Assembly (NCBI RefSeq): GCF_022701175.1
Contig: NZ_CP078088.1
Span: forward strand, 124,001 to 188,000
Reading direction: 5' to 3'
Length of the DNA: 64,000 bases
From: Allobaculum sp. Allo2
GTDB lineage: Bacteria > Bacillota_I > Bacilli_A > Erysipelotrichales > Erysipelotrichaceae
Below, piece by piece: positions 55,673-64,000 of this stretch (its first letter is position 1; the number at the start of each line of letters is the position of its first letter). Both the position numbers and the translations under genes were made by a program. The notes under the pieces were generated by a model. It ran no database searches, was not told where the DNA came from, and saw nothing but the letters and a program-made list of their open reading frames with translations.

Positions 55673-58600
55673 ATGAATAAACGATTTCGAAGAGTTTCTT
55701 CGGCGGCGCTCAGCCTTCTGCTGATTGCCTCCCCGGTTTCCCCTCTGCTCCATACGCTTCCCGTTCTGGCGGAAGAAACCGAACTGGCCGAATCCTATAC
55801 GTTTGACGGAACGGCTTCGACACGCGTCAGCATTACCGATCAGCTTCCCGCCTATGGCGAAGCCGATACGATGATCTGGTCCGGAACCTTCCAGGCGAAC
55901 GCTTCCAATAACGCCATCGTGGCGCTGATGTCGGTCTGCGGCAATGACAACGCCAACGACTACATGACGCTTTATGTCCGCCCGGGCACAAACAAAATCG
56001 GTTTTGAATTCCGTAAAGTCACCGGTGCGAGTTACAAAGTATCGCAGGAAGCCAATTTGCAGGTGGGAACCGACAAACACGAATTTGAACTGGTCGTTTC
56101 CAGCAAAGGCTATTTTCTGACGGTTGACGGCGAAGAACTGATCGCTTCCCGTCAGAGCGGGGCTTTAACTTTAATGAACTGCGGGTATACCGATCTGCGC
56201 ATGACCCTTGGCGGCATGGACCGCACCGGAAAAAGTTCCATGTCCGACAACTGGTTTTTCAACGGAACCATGACGAATGTCGCCGTAAAACTCGAACAGC
56301 GCGACGTTCTTCCCGAAGCGTTTGCAGAAATCAGCGGCGCTTCCTTTGACGGCAGTCAGATGCAGGGCAAAACGGCACCGCTTCCCGAAGGACTGAATGC
56401 GACAGACGGCTGCAGCGCGGCGGTCATTTTCCGGGTAAACAGCAGCGCCGAAGGCTTCATGCCTATCGCAAGTCTGAAATCGGCCGATGCTTCGACGATC
56501 TATACGCTAGGTACGACAGGAGATTCCCTCCAGCTTCAGATCACGGCCAGCGGAACCGTACAGTCCGTAAATCTCGATTATCCGGCGGGCACGCTGTACA
56601 CTGGCGGCGCTCATACCGCCGTTGTGAACTTTACGAGCACCGGCGTTTCCGTTGTCCTCGACAGGCAGGCGGCCAAAGTGATCGAACAGCCGTTGTCTTT
56701 AAACAGTCTGACGCAAATTGAACTGGGCAAGAGCGCGGATGCCGCGCTGAATGGCGACATTACCGCCGTGAAGTTTTACAATCACGCGCTTTTGGAAGAA
56801 GAAGCAGCCAATGTAACTCAGTTTACGACCGGCCGGCTTCCGAAAACGGGCTATCGAACGAGCATTCTTTCCCTCGTTCAGCCAGGCGACTACGGGTCCG
56901 GATACTACCGCATTCCCTGTCTGGTACGCACAAACAGCGGCGTCCTGGTGACCGCAGCCGACAAGCGCAACGATACCCAGATGGACCAGTACAACATCGA
57001 CACTATCGTTCGCCGCCGGGTAGACGGCGAGTGGAAAGAAGGCCAGGTCATCATCGACATGCCGGATATTGAAGGAACCGGCAGCGAACAGAAAGACTCC
57101 AATACGATCGATGCCGAACTGCTCAACGCGACTCTGCCGGACGGTACGAACCGTGTCTTCTGTCTGGTGGACTTCTTCCCGCAGAACATCGCCTGCCTCA
57201 TGAACGGTTCCGACCTTTCTCTTGGTCACGGCTATATGGATGTGAACGGCAAGAAGTATCTGAAACTGCTTAACGATGACGAATCCGAAGTGTACACCGT
57301 ACGCGAAGGCGGTCACATCTTTAACGCTGCCGGCGAAGATACGGGAGCGACCTTCCGGGAAAATTCAGACGGATCGATCGGAAACCGCGACTACGGCTGG
57401 CTGACCGGCCCGAATGGCGAAGACTGGGGAAGCTGCTGGATGTACAGCGGCGAAGATAAAGGTCACCTGCATGCGGTCCGCAACCAGCATCTGATGCTTA
57501 CGTATTCCGATGACGACGGCGAAACGTGGTCTTCGCCAAGACTGATCACCGATCAGGTCAAGGAAGACTGGATGAAGTTTAACGGAACCGGTCCGGGACG
57601 CGGCATTCAGCTCGAACACGGCGAACACGCCGGACGCCTTGTCTTCTCGACGTATTCCATCGCCAACAACTTCAACTCGCAGGCCTCCAGCATCATATAC
57701 TCGGATGACTATGGCGAAACGTGGACACGCGCCCGCTCGCCGCTCGAATGCGCAGGCGCCGACATCAGCAGCGAAACGTCCGTCGGCCAGTATGGTGTAA
57801 CGACCGAAAACCAGGTCGTTGAACTCAATGACGGTTCCCTGCTCATGTTCATGCGCAACTATTCGGGCAAAGTCAAAATGAGCAAATCCACCGACGGCGG
57901 CGAAACGTGGGGAGCAATCACTCAGACGGCGGTTACGGATGTGTATTGTCAGGTTGCCGCGACCCACACGAACTACAACGGCAAGGAATACGTGATTCTC
58001 GCCACCGCTCAGGGCCCCGGACGCACGAACGGCGCCACAACCGTGGGCGAAATTCAATCCGACGGAACGATCGACTGGAAAACGCCGAAGCAGTATTCCA
58101 TCGGCTCCAACCAGTACGGCTGTCTGGAAGTCGTTGACGACGGCGTGATCGGCCTGATTTACGAAGCCGATGATGAAGCCGGCGCGCTGGCCATGCGCTA
58201 TACCGAGTTTTCCATGGACTATCTGCTCGATGACGACGGACCGGCCGCAACCGTTCCGGCTAAAACGAACATGATCGTGACATGCGATCACAAAAACGGC
58301 GATGAAAATCAGGTCAAAGCCGGCGATACGTTTGAAATCACCTTTGAACTGAACGAACCGGTTTTCGTCAGCGGCGAACCAACGTTAAGCCTCACCTTCC
58401 AGCCGCTCAATACGCTCCTTCCTGCCGAAGCGCGTCAGGCCGTCTATGTCAGCGGCAACGGCACGAACAAGTTCAAATTCAAATACACAGTATCCGAAAG
58501 CGACCGGGCCGGCGAACTGTATACGGAACACATTGTCCGCGATGATCAGGGACAGCCGGCCAGGAGCTACTACGATGTGGAAATGTACACCCGCCGCACA

Positions 58601-59302
58601 ACCTATCTTGGTTCCATCGGCCAGCTGAGTGCGGACTGGACCGATGCATCCCGGGATATCGCCGGCGCCCAAGCCATTGAAGGCGGCATTTCCAGCTGGG
58701 GCGATGTGGCCAACGCTACCGACGGCAGGGAAAACACCTTCTGGCATTCCTCCGGGCAGAGCGATGCCTATCTGCTCATCGATCTGCAGGATGTCAAAGC
58801 CATTAGCGGTCTGCGCTATTTGCCAAGGCCGACAGGAAGTACGAACGGCGATATTACCGAATACGAAATTTCCGTCGGCATGGATCCAGACAGTCTGCGT
58901 GTAGTCAAATCCGGAACCTGGACTACGCCCAAGGAATGGAAAGGTACGCTGTTCACACCGGTTTACGCCCGCTATGTCCGACTGCGCGCCATTCGCGGTA
59001 CCGGCGGATTTGGCAGTGCGGCCGAAGTTCGCATTCTTGCAGCCGGCGACGACGAAACTGCCCTCTTTACGGACAATTTACAAACCGCGATGGCAAAAGC
59101 CAGTTCGCTGCTTGAAGGCGATATGTCTTCTTTCCATAACAAATCGAGTGCGCAGGACGCTCTCGAAACCGCAGTAGAAGCAGGCTGGGCTGCCCTTCGC
59201 GACTACCAGTCGCAAGAGGCGATCGACGATGCGGCAGACGCTATTCATTCCTTGCTGCTCGATCTGCGCAAGCTTCCCGATCCGGACACCCTGCCCGAAT
59301 AA
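55673..59302 (+). CDS. Secreted multi-domain sialidase (GH33)
   Basis: An intact 1209-residue exo-alpha-sialidase that releases sialic acid from host glycans. Signal peptide 1-36; two laminin-G/pentraxin-like modules (~40-190, ~220-370); the catalytic beta-propeller with the RIP motif in GSGYYRIPCLV (~411) and Asp boxes SDDDGETWSSP (~612), SDDYGETWTRA (~677) and STDGGETWGA (~739); an F5/8 type C or CBM32-like module (~990-1120); and a FIVAR module at the end (~1140-1195). No LPXTG. A GGAGAAAAGGA site supports the start at 55673. No nan genes for uptake or catabolism are within the window. Confidence 0.93.
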   Translation: MNKRFRRVSSAALSLLLIASPVSPLLHTLPVLAEETELAESYTFDGTASTRVSITDQLPAYGEADTMIWSGTFQANASNNAIVALMSVCGNDNANDYMTLYVRPGTNKIGFEFRKVTGASYKVSQEANLQVGTDKHEFELVVSSKGYFLTVDGEELIASRQSGALTLMNCGYTDLRMTLGGMDRTGKSSMSDNWFFNGTMTNVAVKLEQRDVLPEAFAEISGASFDGSQMQGKTAPLPEGLNATDGCSAAVIFRVNSSAEGFMPIASLKSADASTIYTLGTTGDSLQLQITASGTVQSVNLDYPAGTLYTGGAHTAVVNFTSTGVSVVLDRQAAKVIEQPLSLNSLTQIELGKSADAALNGDITAVKFYNHALLEEEAANVTQFTTGRLPKTGYRTSILSLVQPGDYGSGYYRIPCLVRTNSGVLVTAADKRNDTQMDQYNIDTIVRRRVDGEWKEGQVIIDMPDIEGTGSEQKDSNTIDAELLNATLPDGTNRVFCLVDFFPQNIACLMNGSDLSLGHGYMDVNGKKYLKLLNDDESEVYTVREGGHIFNAAGEDTGATFRENSDGSIGNRDYGWLTGPNGEDWGSCWMYSGEDKGHLHAVRNQHLMLTYSDDDGETWSSPRLITDQVKEDWMKFNGTGPGRGIQLEHGEHAGRLVFSTYSIANNFNSQASSIIYSDDYGETWTRARSPLECAGADISSETSVGQYGVTTENQVVELNDGSLLMFMRNYSGKVKMSKSTDGGETWGAITQTAVTDVYCQVAATHTNYNGKEYVILATAQGPGRTNGATTVGEIQSDGTIDWKTPKQYSIGSNQYGCLEVVDDGVIGLIYEADDEAGALAMRYTEFSMDYLLDDDGPAATVPAKTNMIVTCDHKNGDENQVKAGDTFEITFELNEPVFVSGEPTLSLTFQPLNTLLPAEARQAVYVSGNGTNKFKFKYTVSESDRAGELYTEHIVRDDQGQPARSYYDVEMYTRRTTYLGSIGQLSADWTDASRDIAGAQAIEGGISSWGDVANATDGRENTFWHSSGQSDAYLLIDLQDVKAISGLRYLPRPTGSTNGDITEYEISVGMDPDSLRVVKSGTWTTPKEWKGTLFTPVYARYVRLRAIRGTGGFGSAAEVRILAAGDDETALFTDNLQTAMAKASSLLEGDMSSFHNKSSAQDALETAVEAGWAALRDYQSQEAIDDAADAIHSLLLDLRKLPDPDTLPE

Positions 59303-59367
59303 CCGCTCTCTTTCTTTTCACCATTTTTCAGCTGTGCTGCCTGGCCAGTACGGCCGTAAAGGACAGT

Positions 59368-59419
59368 AAAGCCGGAACAGGCGAAACTGCATAATGCAGT
59401 CGCCTCTTCCGGCTTTTTC
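59368..59419 (+). terminator. Terminator of the sialidase gene
   Basis: AAAGCCGGAA and TTCCGGCTTT arms with a second stem in the apex (AGGCGAAACTGCAT/ATGCAGTCGCCT), followed by TTTTTC. Confidence 0.9.
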
Positions 59420-59485
59420 TGTGCAGTTCCAGCCAAGTCGCGGACAGCTGGCCAAAACGGCGCACAGAAAGCGCCCGGAACAGAG

Positions 59486-59520
59486 AAAAGCCAGACTGCA
59501 GAAGATCACAGTCTGGCTTG
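59486..59520 (-). terminator. Terminator of the GH43 gene
   Basis: AAGCCAGACTG and CAGTCTGGCTT arms with TTTTC on the minus strand, about 75 bases after the GH43 stop. Confidence 0.8.
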
Positions 59521-59593
59521 AAAAAGCGAAGAAGGAAGAAGCAGGGTCGAAAACCTGTTTCTTGAACCTGCTTCTAAAACGTACTTCTGAACC

Positions 59594-62500
59594 TTACTTT
59601 GGAAGGTTTGCCGAAGACGGCGTTTTGCGCAGAGCGAGCAGTGCACGGTTGAGCGTGATGCAGGAGGCATCCAGTTTGGCCTGATCGTCTGCTGCATCTT
59701 TCGTTTCGAGTGCTTTGGCTTTCAGTGCAGCAATCGTATCCTGCCCGGCTTTGCCGAAGTCTGCCGTCCTGAGCGCATTGGCTTTGGCAAGAATCTGATC
59801 GATCAGCGTGTAGTCCAGAACGGCTTTCTTTTCGAGTGCGTTCAGAGCATCGTTCAGCGTTTTGGCCGCCGCATCGAGATCGGCCTGGCTGTTCTTGTCG
59901 CTCAGTGCTTTTTCGCGGCGTTTACTTTCTGATCCAGAGCCGCCCAGTCGGTCGTATCCACATAGCTGTCGCGGTCGAGTTTTTCTGCTCGATCGATTGC
60001 GGCGCTCAGTGCTGTGGTATTCAGACTGGCTTTTGTAACCAGCGCATCCATCGCGTCGTTCAGCGCTTTGGCTGCAGCGTCGATTTCGTCCTGGCTGTTC
60101 TTATTTTCCAGAGCGGTTCTGGCGCTGGCGAGCGTTTCATCAAACGCATCCCAGTCGGTTGCGCCGATGTAATCGCTGCGGATCAGCTTGTCCGCCGAAA
60201 CAATCGCTGTGCTCAGCGCATCCACATTCAGGCTGGATTTAGCTACAAGGCCTTCGATCGCCTGCTCGAGACGGGCTTTTGCAGCATTGATATCGGTCTG
60301 TGTGCTCAGGGCATCACGGCCGGCGACAACTTCGTCGAGAACGGCCTTGAAGGCTGCCCACGAAGCTGGCGTGTAGTCCGCTTCATTTTTGCCTGGGCAA
60401 TCTGAATCTGGGCATCGAGAGCTGTAAAGGAAAGTTTAGCGGAAGCCTTGAGATCTTCCAGCGTCCAGTTGGTCGCGCTGCGGATGCTCATCTTGCCGTC
60501 CTTGCCAATTTCGACAGGCAGCCATACGTAGCCGGATGTGCCCAGAGAGCTTCTGGTCCAGCGGTCGCCCATGTAAATGAACTTGCCGTTTTCCAGATCT
60601 ACCGGGATGAAGCAGGTGGATTGCGTATGGAATGTTGTCTTGGACGTGTCATTGACACAAGGATCGCCGACGACGGTCCATGGGCCGAGCGGATGATCCG
60701 CCATGGCGTACTGCGCCTGGTTTGGATCCCAGCCGGTGCATCCGGACGTCATCAGATAGTACTTGCCATCGTATTTGAACATAGCCGGAGCTTCGCGGGA
60801 AGAATTGATGAAGTTGCGGGTGTAATCGGTAGCGGCGACTTCTTCTGCCGACAGTCCGGTTCCGTCCACGCCGCCTGTGCGATCCTTCGCCAGTCCGGTG
60901 TAGGCGTCATTGAGGCGGGCGATATACATCGTCGCGTTCATATCCGAGGAGTAAATCACATACGCCGTTCCGTCCTCGTCCTGGAACAGGTTCATATCAC
61001 GGACTGCACCGCCGGTACCGTCAGATCCATGATCGGATACATGTTCCGCCGCGTAGAGACGGACGGTGGAAACGAGCTTGAACGGACCTGTAGCGCTGTC
61101 GGAAACCGCAATGCCGGCGCGGGCACGGCCGTAGCTTCCGCCGCTGGACGGGGTACGTCCATCCGAGTGGAACCACATGACATACTTGCCGGTATCTTCG
61201 TTATAAATGACTTTCGGACGTTCCATGACACTGCGGTCGTTGGCGAGATTCCAGTAGGTTTCTTCCGCCTTGTTTTCGTACTGCGGATCGTCTGGTTCTT
61301 GATCTCCGCAGTCGCCATAGAGGGCGCTGAAATACGGATCGGTTTCGAAGATGGAGTAATCGGCTTTGTAGCCTTCATTCTGATCTTTTCCGTAGTCTTC
61401 GCTGCTCACCGGAACGGTACGGAGGACAACGCCTTCGTCGGTCCAGTTGTACAGGTCATCGGACGTGTACAGATGAACACCGGCCATCGGGGTATAGCCG
61501 CTTGCACGGTCTTCGCCGTACCACGCCCATTTTTCCTGGCCGTCGATCTTCAGTTTCTGGACCTGACCGCCGTGAGCCTGAATGTAATTGCCGTTGTTGT
61601 CGACCCAGGCGCGGTTCGAATCGCCGCCAAAGGACGTGTAGGTGAAGGTTTCCTTCAAGCTGTCGTAGGCTTTTTCCATCGCGCGGTACATATCGCGCAG
61701 TTCTTCCTGCGTCGCGCCTTCTTTGGTGATGAGCGCCTGCGCTTCAGCTTTTGGGCGTTGTAGGCGTCGAGGCTGTCCTTGCCGAAGGTGCGATCGGTCA
61801 TGTCTTCTGCCTGTTTTGCGAGCAGAGCGGAAAGGGTTTCGCTGGTCCATTCCGGAGTTGCCTTGACGATGACATAGCTGATCAGCGGGTCGGCGTACTG
61901 GCTCGTGCGGTTCGGGTTATGAACGAATACATTGAGTTCGCCGTCATTTACGGTAACGTCCCAGGTCTGTTCAACGAGCTGACCCTTGGTCAGGGTAAGA
62001 CCCGATTTTACCGTCTGATCTTCGAGAACGACATCGACTGGACGGGTATCCCACGGGTTTTTGAAGCCGAGAGTTACGGTGTAATCGTCATTGACGCGCT
62101 CTGGAAGTTCAAAGCTGAATTTGAAGCCGGACTCTCCGCTGACGTAGTCGATCGAATCGCTGGTGTACAGATAGCTGTCTTCAAGCGAGGTGGAATTGCC
62201 GCCGGCGGCCGAAATGGAATGTACGCCGTCTTCCTCGAGACCCCATTTGAGACCGGTCAGCGTATCGGTTTTCAGTTTCTGGGAAACCGAAGACTGATAC
62301 AGACCGCGCTTGATATTGGATGGAGTTACGGACGGATCCGTAGTTCCGGCGTTGAAGACGTAAAGAATGCCGTCGTTGGCCTGAATTTCCTGTTCGGTCC
62401 AGGTTTTCGCCGGGTTGGTGATGTCCTGAATCTTGTCGGTAAGCGATTTGGTCAGATCGTCTACACCCTTCTGCGTCGTTTCCGGATTGCGCAGCGCATC

Positions 62501-64000
62501 GAGAGCGGACTGATGCAGATCGCCAAGCACCTTGATGTCCGCTGCCGAAGCCTTGCTCAGATCGAGTCCCTTGATCGCATTGACCGCATCCTGCAGAGCG
62601 TCGGTATCGAGCACTTTCGAAATTTCGATGAAAGCGAGCGTCGGGTCGGGCTGGCCGGACTGCTTTCTAATGACAAGAATCGAATCACTGTCGCCGGAAA
62701 CTGTGGCCCGACCGGTGAAGGTATTCCAGTTGTTGCCGCCGTTCCAGGTGTTGGACGAACCGAGTTTTGTTTCGGTATCGCCCTGCTTCATATAAATATC
62801 CATCTTTCGGCTGGACGTTGAATCTTTCCACCATTCCTTAAAGCCAAGGCGGATCGAATACGTGCCGGCTTTGAGCGGGAACGCGTACTGAATGGCCTGA
62901 TTGTTATAGGCGTACCAGCCGGAATCGTAGCTGTCATTCACGCTTGAGCTGCTGTGTTTGCCAAGATCCTCGACGTAGCCCCATGTCTTTCCGTTTTCCG
63001 GATCATATTTCTGATCATAAGTCTCGTTGAGGATATGGCTGGTTTCTACGGCTTTGGAATAGCGCGGGGAGCCGGCGTTGTTGCAGTCGACTACCCAGGA
63101 AAGCAGCGGAGAAACCGTTTCGATTTTGCAGGAAGCTTTGATCGCTGTGCCGCTGACGGTGCCTTCCAGCGTTCCGTTCGAGCTGAGAGACTTGCCTTCG
63201 GTATCCCATACGACGGTTTCTTCCGTCGTTGTATCGTCAGACCAGTTTGCCGAAACGGTCTGCGGCAGACGGGCATCAAAGCCGGACGGTGTATATACGG
63301 TCACGGAATCGAGACCGATAATCGTCGCGCCGACGGGTGTTACCCGCACGCCGCATTTGGCCATGAGGCCGCCGTCTTCTGTGACGGCACGGATAGTCGT
63401 TCCGCCTTTGGCTACAGCTGTGATTTTTCCGTTTTCATCGACGGTCGCAGCGGCCGGGTTCGACGAAGTGAAGGTGACCTTTTATTGGTCGCATTTTCCG
63501 GTGTGATCGTCACCTGCAAAGAATACGTATCGCCCGGATGGAGATCGAGTTCATCCTTGTCGAGAGCAATGCCGGTCACTTCCGGTGTCTCCGGTGTAGA
63601 GGCGAACACGAGTTTTACACCCTGGTCATTGGACGATTCGTTCGATCCAATGTGCAGGCGCGTACCGTTTTTCGTTGCGATCGCAAACGTGATTTCTGTG
63701 ACATCCGGATTTTTCTCGAGATACTTCTGAATCAGTGTGCCGACCGGGATACGAACTTCCGTATCCGTATCATCCACCGAGAACGTTTCTGATTCGGCTT
63801 TGCCAAGATCCTGGTCTACCGCCGGCTGGTTGTACCATGTCACGGCGTTTTCTACGGAGGTGCTTCCGCCGCCGTTATCGGTTCCATCGCCGGCGACCCA
63901 GTTCGAGTCCGCCACAGCCGCCTGCAGCACTTCTTCTGTGGCGCTTCCTGCATGTCTGGACTGATAAATGATCGAAAGATCCGCATCGATCCTGGAAAGA
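59594..64000 (-). CDS. Secreted multi-domain GH43 glycosidase, 5' end beyond the window (frameshifted)
   Basis: At least 1469 residues of a secreted hemicellulase-like enzyme; the signal peptide lies off the right edge. In order: a DNRLRE/CBM96-like module (ADLSIIYQSRHAGSATEE to FAIATKNGTRLHIG), a bacterial Ig-like Big_2 domain (ENATNKKVTFTSSNPAAATV after correction), a carbohydrate-binding domain (63.1-62.6 kb), a FIVAR segment, a second sugar-binding-like domain (62.4-61.8 kb), a GH43-type five-blade propeller (61.7-60.4 kb; SSREAPAMFKYDGKYYLMTSG, split SSREAPAMFK/YDGKYYLMTSG, with the catalytic Glu) and about four FIVAR modules. Frame changes near 63480, 61750, 60390 and 59920. Convergent with the sialidase gene. 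Plant or host glycan target not determinable. Confidence 0.88.

Overview
The window looks like a chromosomal segment of an anaerobic, gut-type Bacillota, most like Erysipelotrichia; this is inferred from gene content and style, not from a marker gene. Supporting signs are strong AGGAGG-type ribosome binding sites on most genes, an oxygen-sensitive class III ribonucleotide reductase (nrdD), FeoAB ferrous iron uptake, ECF-type vitamin transporters, TPP riboswitches, and large secreted glycosidases with FIVAR modules and PF18885-type repeats. No rRNA, tRNA or CRISPR array was recognised.

Layout. 0-9.5 kb: HIT protein, recG with a membrane protein gene, an S66 peptidase with a long acidic tail, cyclophilin, a relic transposase, and a CtpE-like P-type ATPase. 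9.5-17.5 kb: a GntR/ABC transporter operon, ispD, two secreted PF18885 proteins (one a serine protease) in an AT-rich patch, and an ECF S component divergent from a MocR-type regulator. 17.5-24.3 kb: a DUF308/HdeD membrane domain fused to a cysteine-peptidase-like domain, uracil permease, a hypothetical gene, dinB with a small Cys-rich partner, and a divergent LexA-like S24 regulator. 24.7-27.8 kb: nrdD split by an ORF-less group II intron. 28.8-33.6 kb: secreted FIVAR/PF18885 protein, feoAB, yugP.

33.7-40.5 kb is a thiamine salvage locus. One TPP riboswitch precedes thiW, and a near-identical second one precedes thiM-thiE-(IS)-thiD-thiT-tenA. A complete IS4-type element with 18-bp perfect inverted repeats and a 10-bp target duplication sits between thiE and thiD. 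40.7-47.3 kb: sstT with an attenuator-like leader, two membrane proteins of unknown function, a GNAT acetyltransferase and a second secreted protease. 47.8-54.3 kb: a TetR-controlled MMPL exporter with a giant heptad-repeat partner. 54.8-64 kb: YbaK deacylase, a GH33 sialidase and a convergent GH43 glycosidase that runs off the right edge.

A caution for every reader: about two thirds of the genes are broken by single-base frameshifts. In nearly every case I worked through, adding one base to a homopolymer run restores a normal protein, and I found no clear case needing a base removed. I treat these as probable sequencing or assembly errors, give each broken gene one full span, and note where the frame changes. 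They should not be read as evidence of genome decay.

Most notable items: the nrdD group II intron with matching EBS/IBS pairs; a repeated leaderless promoter layout (TATACT, six bases, ATG) at dinB, the S24 regulator and tetR; duplicated TPP riboswitches plus a possible half element; the membrane/cysteine-peptidase fusion; and two proteins with long acidic tails.
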